DNA of 64,000 nucleotides from Leptolyngbya sp. SIOISBB (GCA_010671905.1 JAAHII010000001.1:5642001-5706000); one strand, 5' to 3'; shown: positions 27,152-36,785, counted from the first letter of the stretch. Notes: generated by a model from the sequence alone, not told the origin. Translations and numbers: made by a program.

Positions 27152-27499
27152 TTAGCCAGGAGGCCACTGCAGCGATCGCCCACCCAACAAATGCATATGT
27201 AAATGAAACACTGTTTGCCCCCCATTAGAGCCTGTATTGATCACGACTCGATAGCCCTCCTCGGCAATCCCCAACTGTTCTGCCAGAGACTTGAGCGTCA
27301 GCATCATGTGCCCTAATAGCTCTTTATCATCGCTGGTGGCATCGGCCAGCTTGGGAACCGGCTTCTTGGGAATTAGCAACACATGGGTGGGGGCCTGCGG
27401 CGTGATATCACGAAATGCCAGACAGAGGTCGTCTTCGTAAACAATGTCGGCAGGAATTTCGCGGCGAATGATCTTGCCAAAAATCGTCTCTTCACTCAT
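27152..27499 (-). CDS. HIT-family hydrolase (HinT type)
   Basis: Purine nucleotide phosphoramidase-like protein; 115 residues. The signature His-x-His-x-His appears as HLHMHLLGGR near the C-terminus (about residues 99-108). The ILIPKKP-like LLIPKKPVPKL strand and the ending WPPG are typical of HinT. It follows the GHL10 gene by 25 bases and may be cotranscribed. Confidence 0.93.
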   Translation of the reverse strand: MSEETIFGKIIRREIPADIVYEDDLCLAFRDITPQAPTHVLLIPKKPVPKLADATSDDKELLGHMMLTLKSLAEQLGIAEEGYRVVINTGSNGGQTVFHLHMHLLGGRSLQWPPG

Positions 27500-27524
27500 G
27501 GGGCGATCGCCTCTGGAAAATCAC

Positions 27525-28826
27525 TCAGCCATCATACCGGGCAGACGACCTAGCCCTGTCATTAAATCTGGCACGAGGTTGCGGTTGGGCAAATAGTTGA
27601 CGGAGCTCGTGGGTGCGATCGCCCAGCGTTTCCCCCGGGGCAGCTTGCCACAGCGATTCGTAAAAGAAGAATGATATGCCTTGAAAGCCTAGCGATCTCG
27701 CCGTTTGGACCTGCTGACGGATAAGGGAAATCGGCACTGGCGCATTGCGTAGACCGGTAAGAATGCCGATACCAGTGGGAATGTGACCATTGGATTGCTG
27801 AATGGCGCGATCGCGTAAGGTCTGGCGAAAGCTGTCAAGGTTGGCACGGTAAACCTGTACCACAAGTTCTTCGACATAGCCCAGATCGCGCCAGCGCGGC
27901 CAGTCTTGCAGTGAGTAGTGGTAGGCAAAGTAGGCGGGGTTAGGAGAAACCGACAACACCGCATCGGGCCGCCTTGCCTTGACCGTAAGGAAGACGAGAT
28001 CCATAAAATCGGTCAGCTTGTCAGCTCGCCACCGGGTCCATTCGGCATCTTCATAGTCTGACGGTGGTGATTTGCCCCCATGCTCCTGTCGATACAGGTT
28101 CACCGTATAGGGGTCGTAGCCAAATTCCACTGGCAGGCTGAAATGGTCGTCGAATTGCAGCCCATCGATGTCGTAGTTGGCCGCCAGTTCCCCAATCAAC
28201 TCTAGGATGAACCGCTGCACCTGAGGATGAAAGGGGTTGAGCAATACGCGGCGATGGTCACCTTGTTGATAGATTTGGGCATTGGGCAAGCTGCCTTGCT
28301 TCTGTGTCAGCCAGTCGGGATGTCGTTGAGCCAAGGGTGAAATAGCCGGGGTCATGAAGCCAAACTCAAACCAGGGAATCACGCTCAAACCACGAGCATG
28401 GCCCAACGTCAGCACTTCTTGAAAGGCATCGCGATCGCGCTGGGCATTCTCTAGTTCTTCGTTGCGCCCTAATCCCTCATAGTCAGGATAAAGCCCCTGC
28501 TTGTAACCGATCTCGCGTTCCGCTACTGCACTGGGATACAGCGTATAGCCCCAACTCCATACCGCTGGATAAACCGTATTAAAGTTGTATTCCGCCAGCT
28601 GCTGCAGCGCGTGCTCAACCGTTTTACGCGAAAAAAGGACCGAGCTATCGACGTTAGTAAGCCAGACGCCCCGAAGTTCTGTTACCGTTGCTGGGGAAGT
28701 TGGTGCTTGTGGCGGCGCACCACCACTGGCAGGCGCTCCGAATGGCAAGGCCCAGAGGACGCTCTGGTTGCACCACAGCCACACCACCGTCAAAACTGTT
28801 AGCCCCAGATAGCGAAACCTTTTCAT
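27525..28826 (-). CDS. Exported GHL10 glycosidase-like protein
   Basis: The start at 28826 (MKRFRY) gives 433 residues. A signal peptide (about 1-28) and a Pro/Ala/Gly linker precede a GHL10 barrel. Landmarks: ELRGVWLTNVDSSVLF, TVYPAVWSWGYTLYPS, VIPWFEFGFM, LNPFHPQVQ, the acidic LQFDDHFSLP and LSVSPNPAYFAYH. It is a shorter paralogue of the protein at 12764-14692 and lacks that protein's SLH-like N-terminus. It is probably periplasmic or extracellular; substrate unknown. Confidence 0.87.
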   Translation of the reverse strand: MKRFRYLGLTVLTVVWLWCNQSVLWALPFGAPASGGAPPQAPTSPATVTELRGVWLTNVDSSVLFSRKTVEHALQQLAEYNFNTVYPAVWSWGYTLYPSAVAEREIGYKQGLYPDYEGLGRNEELENAQRDRDAFQEVLTLGHARGLSVIPWFEFGFMTPAISPLAQRHPDWLTQKQGSLPNAQIYQQGDHRRVLLNPFHPQVQRFILELIGELAANYDIDGLQFDDHFSLPVEFGYDPYTVNLYRQEHGGKSPPSDYEDAEWTRWRADKLTDFMDLVFLTVKARRPDAVLSVSPNPAYFAYHYSLQDWPRWRDLGYVEELVVQVYRANLDSFRQTLRDRAIQQSNGHIPTGIGILTGLRNAPVPISLIRQQVQTARSLGFQGISFFFYESLWQAAPGETLGDRTHELRQLFAQPQPRARFNDRARSSARYDG

Positions 28827-28917
28827 GGCAACCGTTAGCACTGCTGCTATGTGATTTCATCGCCGCTAATCTCCCCTCCGGAGAATTTAATTTGAGGGGG
28901 ATAGGCGATCGCTAATC

Positions 28918-29535
28918 TTAGTGAGGATGCTCGTTAATCCAAATCGCTAGGCCGCCCCCGCGCCCCCGTGCTGCAATGTAATCGTCAGTCGCGACAAAAA
29001 ACGCAAAAAATGGCAGCTTGCTAATGGCAGTGTCGACAAAAGCTTGGGTGTCCCGCTTACCAACTTTGCCACTGTAAACCTTGATGCCAAAGCATCGAAT
29101 CTGTAGATGAGTGAAATCAAACACCAGCAGATTTTGCTTGCCGGGATAGCGAACGGGACCAGTAAAGTGCACCGTTAATGGCCCGATTTGTAGTTCATTT
29201 TTAACAGTGAGTGAGTGTTCACTACTTTCATCGTTGCGGGCAAAGGTGATGCGAGCGATCGCTAACTTTGGGATATAAAATCCACTGCCGACCGGTTCAC
29301 CAGATTGAAACTTGGCCTGCTTGCCAGCACTAAAACACAACCGCCAGGTCCCCAATAGGGATGCAGCAGGAATGCTCAGTCGCTGTTGCTTGGCCCTCCT
29401 TTCCAAATTAAGCAGAGCGGTGGTTGTCGTTTGCCCATCAGGTCGAGCCGCCTTGGAGGTCAAAAAAGCCCGAGCCGCGTTGGCGACAATTGCTTCAGCA
29501 TCAGCGACCTGAGACGTTTGGGGTTGAACCGTCAT
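28918..29535 (-). CDS. Plastid-lipid-associated (PAP/fibrillin) family-like protein
   Basis: The protein has 205 residues. The pattern LLGTWRLCFSAGKQAKF near residue 60, a run of alternating beta strands, and the C-terminal segment with LPFFAFF and DDYIAARGRGGGLAIW resemble cyanobacterial fibrillin-like proteins. These are lipocalin-like proteins associated with thylakoids and lipid globules. There is no signal peptide. A decayed partial copy lies at 30812-31042. Confidence 0.65.
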   Translation of the reverse strand: MTVQPQTSQVADAEAIVANAARAFLTSKAARPDGQTTTTALLNLERRAKQQRLSIPAASLLGTWRLCFSAGKQAKFQSGEPVGSGFYIPKLAIARITFARNDESSEHSLTVKNELQIGPLTVHFTGPVRYPGKQNLLVFDFTHLQIRCFGIKVYSGKVGKRDTQAFVDTAISKLPFFAFFVATDDYIAARGRGGGLAIWINEHPH

Positions 29536-29617
29536 AATCTTGAGATACGTGTAGGCTGGCAGATGTCAATCTTGTCTGTATCCTACACAAATTGACTGGG
29601 CTCAAATGCCTGGCCAG

Positions 29618-30637
29618 TCAACTTTTTCGGAGCGATCTTAGGGCTGTTGGCGCAACCAGTCGAAAAATCAGAACCCCAACTGCCACTAGAATACCTGCCA
29701 ATAGCGCCGCGGCAGCGGCGGTTCCCAGACGCTCAAACGCCACTACATCGATTTCAACTGCCGTCGAGATGGCTATCGTTTCCAGAATACCAATGGTCAA
29801 TAGTGTCGTTGCGCCCACATAACTCACGGGCATGAGCCGCACCGCCAACAACTGACTAATAACAGCCACTGCGCCATGCAGAGCGACCGGCTCAATCAGC
29901 TTACTCAGGACAATCGTGACCATAGCCCCAGCCAACGTTCCCACGACGCGCTTCAAACTCCGATCTAACAGTTGGGCATGGGGTGGCAATGAGACGATGA
30001 CAAAGGTGAAAGGAAACCAGTAACCGTGGTCACCAAAATAACGATTGCCCACCCCAATTGAGATCACCATCCCAATTGCCAAGAGGATTCCAAAAACCGT
30101 TGTGTAACCCCGAGATTGAGGTTTTTCGGCCCCCATGGCACAACTGTGGCCAAACAGCTTGGCGATTCCCAAACTCCAGGTCATCGCCGCCAGATAGATC
30201 CCAAATGTCAAGGTTGGGTCGTTGGATTGTAGAAAAGGACTGGTGAAAATCGTCCAGGCTAGCAGCGCTTGTAAAGCCGGACGCGCTAAGCCATAGCTGC
30301 CACAAATTGCCGCCATGATCGCCAGCGTCGGCCCCACCACCAGAGCCATTGAAGTATCTCCTAGTGACAGCAGCCCCGCCATGCCCGTCACCACTGTAAA
30401 CAGTGCCGATACCGCAGGACCGGCATACAATGCGGCAAAATAAGCTGGCATCGCTGCCAGAAATGCGGCCATGCCCAGAGAGTTCACCGCATCGGGACCA
30501 AAAGTGGCCACCACGATAACTGGAGGAACGGTGAGCGCCGTCATTCCCACCGCAGCAAACCGCCACGGTGTTGGCTGGGTGCCCTCAAACAGCCAACGCT
30601 GCCAGACTGATTGATGGTTGATGCTGGGATCTGGCAT
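29618..30637 (-). CDS. FUSC-like integral membrane protein
   Basis: From the ATG at 30637 the protein has about 339 residues and ten or so hydrophobic segments arranged in two groups of about five. The central cytoplasmic portion has SLPPHAQLLDRSLKRVVGTLAGA, which resembles the FUSC (fusaric-acid-resistance-like/YccS) core. A TTG 27 bases upstream is an alternative start. Family members export aromatic acids; the substrate here is unknown. Confidence 0.7.
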   Translation of the reverse strand: MPDPSINHQSVWQRWLFEGTQPTPWRFAAVGMTALTVPPVIVVATFGPDAVNSLGMAAFLAAMPAYFAALYAGPAVSALFTVVTGMAGLLSLGDTSMALVVGPTLAIMAAICGSYGLARPALQALLAWTIFTSPFLQSNDPTLTFGIYLAAMTWSLGIAKLFGHSCAMGAEKPQSRGYTTVFGILLAIGMVISIGVGNRYFGDHGYWFPFTFVIVSLPPHAQLLDRSLKRVVGTLAGAMVTIVLSKLIEPVALHGAVAVISQLLAVRLMPVSYVGATTLLTIGILETIAISTAVEIDVVAFERLGTAAAAALLAGILVAVGVLIFRLVAPTALRSLRKS

Positions 30638-30811
30638 TAGGTTTGAGAATAACGGCTCATGCAAAAACGATCGTGAATGCTTAACGGCACCAAAACTCCT
30701 TAATCAGAGGAAAGCAACTCGGGGTTGATTTAGGTCGCCGAGATCGAGACTCTAGGGACTATTCCTAAAGAGATCGATCGATTTGCTGTAAAAACTGACA
30801 AAAGCTGCCCG

Positions 30812-31042
30812 TCAAGACTGATGCATTGGTGGCAGTTTATAACTTGGGCCCGTAAAACTCACGGCGCATCGATTTACTTGACTGAACTGAAACTTAGCCT
30901 TCTTGCCAATGTCAAAGTAAAGTTGCCATGCCCTCATTGGGGATGCAACACATAATGTTAAGTCGCTGTTGCTCGGCCTTTCTCTCAAAATCCAACAGGG
31001 TAACTGTACTTTGGCATCAGATCGCGTAGCACTGGGCATCAA
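30812..31042 (-). pseudogene. Decayed partial copy of the fibrillin-like gene
   Basis: In shifting frames it encodes LLDFERKAEQQRLNI, WQLYFDIGKKAKFQF and AVSFTGP. These match LLNLERRAKQQRLSI, WRLCFSAGKQAKFQ and TVHFTGP of the gene at 28918-29535. Intervening sequence is missing or scrambled and no intact frame remains. It sits upstream of the FUSC-like gene, about 1.3 kb from the intact copy, suggesting a past tandem duplication. Confidence 0.65.
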
Positions 31043-31213
31043 ACAGAATCACGCCACATTACTGAAGGTTAATTCAGAAACAGATGACTTGGGATGTTGA
31101 AGGTTGAACTGTCGTGAGTTAGAAAATATACGTTTGGCAAAAAACAAGCCTTACTTATAGTAGGTTGATTGACTGATTTTTCTGAAATACACTTTATCTG
31201 AATAAAGGGGAAA

Positions 31214-31849
31214 CTAGCTCAAATCCAGGATGCGAGGATCTAGACTCGGCGTATCTATTGGGCAATAGTAAGGCTCTGGCGAATCAAAGTGTATTGCAAT
31301 TCTTTCATCTAGTTGATCAAGACGACTACCCAGAAGAAGTTTCGAAGCAATATCAAAGAAACTACGACCTACAAAGTATATGCCCTCTCCGGGGACCCAA
31401 TCTTTATTCCAGAATGCTTCTAGGTCTATCAGATAGATTTCATAGCTATCTTCACTGTTCCGACTGCGCAAGTCCCAAGCCATTACAGCATCCCAAGCAC
31501 AAGAACAAAAGAAAAAGCAATTATCGAGAAACTCAATTGTATCGGATACGGACTTATCGAGACTTTTATCAACATGTACAGATTTCAAGTCGGAATTGAT
31601 ATCCTCTTTTATCAGTTTCTAGACTTTCCCACTCCACCAAGCCAAGAATTCACTAGGCCCATCGAAAAACCAGTGAGACCCGCTGGTCATTGTCCCAGCT
31701 CCAAATATCCGAAGAAATTGTTTATATTCCTTTGGAAAGAGGACTTTATGTGTTCTCTCAAATTTTGTAAAGTCTGTTTCAGAAAAAAGATTCTTAGAAT
31801 AACCGGCTTCAAAAATCACCAACTCAGCAAGTGTGCTCCATCTATCCAT
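31214..31849 (-). pseudogene. SUKH (SMI1/KNR4) family protein with an in-frame amber codon
   Basis: Two open frames of 76 and about 134 codons are in the same reading frame, separated only by TAG at 31619-31621. The first part (FPKEYKQFLRIFGAG) is the SUKH signature; the second continues with DAVMAWDLR and a beta-rich C-terminal half. SUKH proteins are frequent immunity partners of secreted or contact-dependent toxins. Base composition is more AT-rich than neighbours, suggesting transfer. It is either a nonsense-inactivated gene, a readthrough gene, or a base-call error. Confidence 0.65.
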
Positions 31850-31905
31850 AAGCTACTTCCACACATCGAATTATTCCCACATACCGAATACTAATGCGGT
31901 GAGTT

Positions 31906-32268
31906 TCATAACGGCATTCCTTGAGCGATCGCGGCTTGCAAATAAGCACTTGCGGATTCAGCGGGCACCAAATCAAAGGAAAATTCAGAAGCGCTCAATA
32001 GCTTAGCGACAGCTTGTAGATAGTGCTCGGGGGGCAACTCCCAAACCGCTAAATCGATATCCGATTGCGCGTGGAAGGTTTGCTCATCCAACACTGAGCC
32101 AAAGACGACTACGCGGCTCACCCCAAAAGTTTCGTGCAAAACTTGAGCGGCCGCTGGGGCTGCTTGCAAAGCCGCTTGCCGCTTTTGCTGGAGTCGTTCT
32201 CGCTCTAGTTGACGGCGTTTTCGGGCAGTTTCAATATAGGGCTGAAGAGCCACTGCGCACTCCTTCAA
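31906..32268 (-). CDS. MNT-type nucleotidyltransferase domain protein
   Basis: The protein has 120 residues. The nucleotidyltransferase signature GSVLDEQTFHAQSDIDLAVW (about 57-76) has both acidic residues (D71 and D73 in SDIDL). A charged Arg/Glu/Gln-rich helix precedes it. Such minimal MNT proteins often act as antitoxins that modify a HEPN toxin, but no HEPN gene is next to it. TTG at 32268 is used as start; the frame stays open upstream to the transaldolase gene, so the N-terminus could be longer. Confidence 0.75.
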   Translation of the reverse strand: MKECAVALQPYIETARKRRQLERERLQQKRQAALQAAPAAAQVLHETFGVSRVVVFGSVLDEQTFHAQSDIDLAVWELPPEHYLQAVAKLLSASEFSFDLVPAESASAYLQAAIAQGMPL

Positions 32269-32339
32269 AGCCGGATGTTTCCAATGATAGAGGTCAACAA
32301 AAGAAACATCCGGTTTGAACAGTCCCTGCCAAGGATGTG

Positions 32340-33512
32340 CTACACCAACTGACAGGCACCGCCGAGACCGCAGCTCAATTCTTCCACAGTAACTTTGCCG
32401 TCATGGTCTAAATCCAGCGCGTCAAAGACGGCGTCGGTGCCCATCCATTCTTCGCGGGTGATCAGCCCGTCACCATCGAGATCATAGGCTGCAAAGAGGT
32501 CTTGAGTGGCGTGGTTGGCGAGTTTCTCGCCCTGACTCAGTTGCACCAAGCGATCGGCCAGCAGTTTCTCCAGCGATTCCAAGGCTTTACTAAACCCTTT
32601 GATGCCTTCATCCAGCTTTTCAGACGCCATCCGATCTTTCTGATGCATCTGGTCGAAGGTCGCTTTGTCCATGGCAATCTTCTCGATGTCCATCTTCTTG
32701 GCTTTCTCAGGAGCAAGCTTGCACTCTAGAGTCTCTTCTTGCTCTTTGAGCTGAGCTAGCAGCTTGGGCGAAATCGTTAGCAAGTCGCAGCCTGCAAGTT
32801 CTTGCAACTCACCGATGTTGCGGAAGCTAGCCCCCATCACTTCAGTGTTGTACCCAAATTTTTTGTAGTAGTTATAGATTTCAGTGACGGACTGTACACC
32901 GGGGTCTTCGTTCGGAGCGTAGTCTTTGCCGGTTTCTTTTTTGTACCAGTCAAGAATCCGGCCAACAAAGGGCGAAATCAGCGTGATGCCAGCTTCGGCA
33001 CAAGCGATCGCCTGATGCAAGCCAAATAGCAACGTCAGATTACAGTGAATGCCTTCTTTTTCCAAAATTTCAGCGGCTTTGATACCTTCCCAAGTGGAGG
33101 CGATCTTGATCAGAACGCGATCGCGGCTCATGCCTGCGGCCTCGTACTGACCAATCAAGTCACGAGCCGTTGCGATGGTGGCTTCGGTGTCGTAAGAAAG
33201 CCGGGCGTCCACCTCAGTAGATACTCGACCGGGAATGATGGCCAAAATTTTGAGGCCAAACGCCACAGCCAAACGCTTGAACGCCAGGTTAGCAACTTCT
33301 TGATCAGAGGCATCGTCTCCGGCCTCCTGCTTAGCCTTCAACAGCGTATCGTCCACAATACTGTGATACTGAGGCATTTGCGCTGCGGCTGTGATGAGAG
33401 AGGGATTAGTCGTCGCATCACGGGGCGTAAATTGTTCGATTGCCTGAATATCGCCGGTATCGGCCACGACGACAGTGAGATCGCGAAGTTGCTCTAGCAA
33501 ATTCTTGGCCAT
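32340..33512 (-). CDS. tal: Transaldolase with C-terminal EF-hands
   Basis: Pentose-phosphate enzyme exchanging dihydroxyacetone units between sugar phosphates. From the ATG at 33512 (AAGGA upstream) it has 390 residues. Landmarks: TTNPSLI (about 34-40), the Schiff-base lysine Lys136 (VLIKIAST), and [14 protein letters not shown]. The last 45 residues hold two EF-hands, [13 protein letters not shown] and [13 protein letters not shown]. The EF-hand extension is found in cyanobacterial transaldolases and suggests calcium binding; its effect on activity is not known to me. Confidence 0.95.
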   Translation of the reverse strand: MAKNLLEQLRDLTVVVADTGDIQAIEQFTPRDATTNPSLITAAAQMPQYHSIVDDTLLKAKQEAGDDASDQEVANLAFKRLAVAFGLKILAIIPGRVSTEVDARLSYDTEATIATARDLIGQYEAAGMSRDRVLIKIASTWEGIKAAEILEKEGIHCNLTLLFGLHQAIACAEAGITLISPFVGRILDWYKKETGKDYAPNEDPGVQSVTEIYNYYKKFGYNTEVMGASFRNIGELQELAGCDLLTISPKLLAQLKEQEETLECKLAPEKAKKMDIEKIAMDKATFDQMHQKDRMASEKLDEGIKGFSKALESLEKLLADRLVQLSQGEKLANHATQDLFAAYDLDGDGLITREEWMGTDAVFDALDLDHDGKVTVEELSCGLGGACQLV

Positions 33513-33694
33513 AACTTTTCCTTTGGTGAGTGAGAAGACTTTCAGAGTCATTCTATCGAGGCATTTTCAAGGCGGCTGCAATCATAAGGTCGCATTAATT
33601 AACGGCAAATGCCCCTCAAACAAAAGTGCAATTTATTGCATATAGAGGGCTTTCCAGCTAAACTTGTGATATGCAATAAGTTGAATATACATCC

Positions 33695-34138
33695 ATGCCC
33701 CAATCTCACTCACCTCCCTCAGCCTCTCTGGAAACTTCGTGGCGGCCAGAGTCTGAACAGTTTTATTCCCATGCAGCCGCAGAAGCAATTTTGGGTAAGG
33801 CGCTGGATTTACGCGCCACTGATCGCTTTTCAGCCCAGCAACTACAGGAAATGGCGGCTGAACTCGATATTGCCCCCGAAATTTTGGCCGCTGCCGTGGC
33901 CGATTGGCACACACGGCAGCCTGCGGAACCCAAGTCTAGAACGATCGCCCTATCCCAAATAAAACCTTGGCAACGTCGCCAATGGGGACAATATGCGATC
34001 GCGAGCATCCTGATGCTCGCGATCGATCTGGTGACCACTGGTATGTTGACCTGGTCCATCTATCCCGTCATGGGGTGGGGATTAGGACTGCTGTTTGGTG
34101 GTTGCGATCGCCCTGACCAGTCTTCAAAATCTTCTTAG
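33695..34138 (+). CDS. Protein with a 2TM-like membrane hairpin
   Basis: The protein has 147 residues. The soluble N-terminal half (20-75) contains a helical region, AEAILGKALDLR, and LDIAPEILAAAV, resembling a small DNA/protein-binding helical bundle. The C-terminal half has two hydrophobic segments (about 95-120 and 122-135), with WSIYPVMGWGLGLLF like the 2TM domain family. The tail is short and irregular. Function unknown. Confidence 0.6.
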   Translation: MPQSHSPPSASLETSWRPESEQFYSHAAAEAILGKALDLRATDRFSAQQLQEMAAELDIAPEILAAAVADWHTRQPAEPKSRTIALSQIKPWQRRQWGQYAIASILMLAIDLVTTGMLTWSIYPVMGWGLGLLFGGCDRPDQSSKSS

Positions 34139-34331
34139 CTTTAGCGCCTGACCCTGGGCGACCATGCGTACGAATGCTCAATCCTGAAAAATCTTTCGTG
34201 ACCAATCTTTAGCGGCTGTTAAAGATATTTCAACTCCCATCGGTTTTGATGAGCTAGCGGGCTTCAGTCTTCCTTGAGAAGGGCCGCGATCGCCAAAATA
34301 TCGGCCAGAGGGTCCACACTGCTGCCCAGAA

Positions 34332-35138
34332 TTACAGCGAACGACTCTCGATTTGATCTTGTAAATGCTGGGTCTGGAAAACCGTTACACTTGCGAAACA
34401 AACATTCCTGTCCCCCCCCTCAAAGACACAGTGCATGTCACGATAGTCGAGCCAAGCTAATTGGGCGTCAATCAACTGTTCTTGTTCCTGTAACGACAGT
34501 GCCGCTTGTAAGTCTTCATAGGTGATATTTAAGTCTCGGTCAGCGACCTCAAAACTGGGGGGTGGCGGTGCTGTCTGTGCTAAGAGAGCGGTGCGGTCTT
34601 GAGTGAGCTGAGTCATGCAGCTGGCATAAATCAGCGGCTGGATCGACCCACCCTCAAATTGGGCTTGCACAAACTCACAGTAGAGGTCGCGATAGGCGAT
34701 CCAAGCTTCCTCCGCAACGATGAGTTGATCAGCTTGCACGCCACTCACCTGCGCTTTCACCGCTTGATAGGCATTGTTGAGTTGCACATCAGCCTGGTCG
34801 TACTCGGCTTGAGCGCAGGTATTCATCGCGAGTTGCGTTTCTGGACTGTCGCATTCTGCCGGTAATTTCGGCACGGGCTTCGGCTCAGGCGCTTTAGGCT
34901 GCGTCGACGGTGTAGAGGAATTTGTCGTAGTTGAGGCTACTGCTTCATCCTCAGATTTAGGTGACTCAGCTGGGTTAGCTGCCGGTTCAGAGGTCTCGGC
35001 CTGCTCTGTCGTCTGCTCGGGTGTGGTGTCAGCAGCCGACTGTTCAGCCGTATCGGAGGCTGGTTGGCAAGCAGCGATCGCTCCCATCATCAAACTGAGA
35101 ACCATCCCCTGCTGTAACTTCTGCACAACCCTACTCAT
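34332..35138 (-). CDS. LprI-type (DUF1311) lipoprotein with two repeats
   Basis: The signal peptide ends in a lipobox (GAIAAC; Cys24), so it is membrane anchored by lipid. A Thr/Ser/Pro/Glu-rich linker (25-95) is followed by a domain with CDSPETQLAMNTCAQAEYD, EEAWIAYRDLYCEF and a conserved CMTQLTQDR. That pattern matches the LprI/DUF1311 lysozyme-inhibitor-like family. A second, incomplete copy (DAQLAWLDYRDMHCVF) follows. Six cysteines could form disulfides. Length 268. Confidence 0.82.
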   Translation of the reverse strand: MSRVVQKLQQGMVLSLMMGAIAACQPASDTAEQSAADTTPEQTTEQAETSEPAANPAESPKSEDEAVASTTTNSSTPSTQPKAPEPKPVPKLPAECDSPETQLAMNTCAQAEYDQADVQLNNAYQAVKAQVSGVQADQLIVAEEAWIAYRDLYCEFVQAQFEGGSIQPLIYASCMTQLTQDRTALLAQTAPPPPSFEVADRDLNITYEDLQAALSLQEQEQLIDAQLAWLDYRDMHCVFEGGDRNVCFASVTVFQTQHLQDQIESRSL

Positions 35139-35602
35139 AATTCTTCGCCCTACAATTGCGCAACGTCATTTAGGATAGCTCGCAGTTTTTATAAATTTGC
35201 GACGGTTAGGCACCTTTTCCGACCGGCATCGTCCGGTATGAAAGAGCGCTATGACTTGTAGGGCGCGTCATCAATTAATCCCAGAAGCCTTTGGGTTAAA
35301 GCATTTCCGCGCCCGCATTCACGCCATAGGCGAGGGGCTGTTGTTCCTTTGCTGAAAGGGTTTGGCCGCGACCGGATGACAGGCCCCCTAGATCAACAGC
35401 AATAGCATGATCGCGAATCGAGCCAGTAGTTTCGACGGGCAATCGCGATCAAGACCCGGTTGTGAGATTAGCCGTCGCGATCGCCCTTCGGAGCAGTTTC
35501 CTAACCAACACCTAAACGTTGGCACTGGTGAACCAGGAAGCTAGACTACTCGATGAATCAACAATAGATATCCCACATCCCTTAACTTCGTCAGGAGACT
35601 CT
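35139..35602. other. 460-base spacer
   Basis: Near 35255-35275 there is a TTGTAGGGCGCGTCATC-like stretch that resembles small dispersed repeats of cyanobacteria. Two genes diverge from it. No gene or strong hairpin otherwise. Confidence 0.4.
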
Positions 35603-35941
35603 ATGGCTATTTTGCGGATCGGTACTTTGTTGGCAGTTGGCACCGGGTTAGCGCTGGCCACATCCCCCGCCCGTGCCCAGTCGCCTGGACTCTACTACGC
35701 TTGGCGAGCCGTCGACGCAGACTTAATTACCTGCATTGATCGCTCTACCACCGCGCTCGCTGATGAAGGGTTGAGTAATATTCAAGTCGAGGGCAACAGC
35801 GTTGCTGGCACCACAGAAGATTCGACAGCAGTATTTGTCTGTCTAGAAAATCCTAATGCAATGACGGTCATGATCATGGTGTCGAGTACCGATGACGATA
35901 CCGCCTTTACCCTTAGAGAAACCTTAAAGGAAAGCTTTTGA
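35603..35941 (+). CDS. Small exported protein of unknown function
   Basis: From the ATG at 35603 (AGGAGA upstream) it has 112 residues. A signal peptide (residues 1-25, cleavage after ARA) precedes a mature domain of about 86 residues. The mature part contains two cysteines (in LITCIDRS and VFVCLENP) that could pair, and a closing DDDTAFTLRETLKESF. The start 84 bases upstream would spoil the signal peptide. I recognise no family. Confidence 0.7.
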   Translation: MAILRIGTLLAVGTGLALATSPARAQSPGLYYAWRAVDADLITCIDRSTTALADEGLSNIQVEGNSVAGTTEDSTAVFVCLENPNAMTVMIMVSSTDDDTAFTLRETLKESF

Positions 35942-36065
35942 AGGGGAATTACTTTCGTCCTTTAAGCAGCAACTTGAAGCCCCTCAATGAGTAACAGTTG
36001 GCCCCTGTTTGAACGTCGCATTTCTGCTGTAGGGTAGTAATTCAGACATCAAGCAGGAGACCTTT

Positions 36066-36695
36066 GTGGCGGCTGTCCGAGTTCGGCAACACGTTAATCC
36101 CCTGAGCCATAAATATCAAACTATCGTTGAGCCGTTGAACTGGGCAGAGATTTATCAAGATCCTCATCGGCCCTTACACATTGATATTGGCTGTGCCAAG
36201 GGACATTTCATTAGTCAGATGGCAGAACTGCGGCCAGACTGGAATTTTTTGGGGCTCGAAATTCGCGCACCTTTGGTAGATCAAGCCTTACAGCAGCGCG
36301 ATCGCGCTGGACTGACCAACCTACACTTTTTGTTTTGTAATGCCAATGCCTCACTGATTGAGTTGCTGCAGACCCTACCCAAAGCTAGCTTGCAGCAGAT
36401 CAGTATTCAGTTCCCTGATCCTTGGTTTAAGAAACGCCATCAAAAACGCCGGGTTGTGCAACCCGAATTAGTGCAAGCGTTAGCCACTCATTTACCAACT
36501 GGAGGACGGGTCATTCTGCAATCCGATGTCGAAGAAGTTGCTGTAGAAATGTGCGATCGCTTCGCTGAAAATTCGACCTTTCAGCGCACTCAGTCCGATT
36601 GGTTAGCCGATAGTCCCTTTCCTGCTCAAACTGATCGTGAGATCTTGACCTTAGGCAAAAAACTACCCGTTTTTCGCGCAATTTTTGTGAAATAA
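36066..36695 (+). CDS. trmB: tRNA (guanine-N7)-methyltransferase
   Basis: Methylates G46 in the variable loop of tRNA using S-adenosylmethionine. In 209 residues, the SAM-binding motif HIDIGCAKGHFI (38-49) is followed by LGLEIRAPLVDQA, and the catalytic region IQFPDPWFKKRHQKRR. GTG start with AGGAGA eight bases upstream. It precedes the DUF938 gene by 90 bases in the same direction. Confidence 0.96.
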   Translation: MAAVRVRQHVNPLSHKYQTIVEPLNWAEIYQDPHRPLHIDIGCAKGHFISQMAELRPDWNFLGLEIRAPLVDQALQQRDRAGLTNLHFLFCNANASLIELLQTLPKASLQQISIQFPDPWFKKRHQKRRVVQPELVQALATHLPTGGRVILQSDVEEVAVEMCDRFAENSTFQRTQSDWLADSPFPAQTDREILTLGKKLPVFRAIFVK

Positions 36696-36785
36696 CCCGA
36701 AATACTCAGTTGACCTCATCCCTCCGATTTCCAGCCCCAGATGCCGGTCATTCGGGGGCGAACTGTCCCATCAATTCCTGGCGGT

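Noticed and set aside
31214-31849. Homopolymer frameshift as the cause of the split SUKH gene
   Set aside because: The two halves are in the same frame; the interruption is a TAG codon, so it is a nonsense change.
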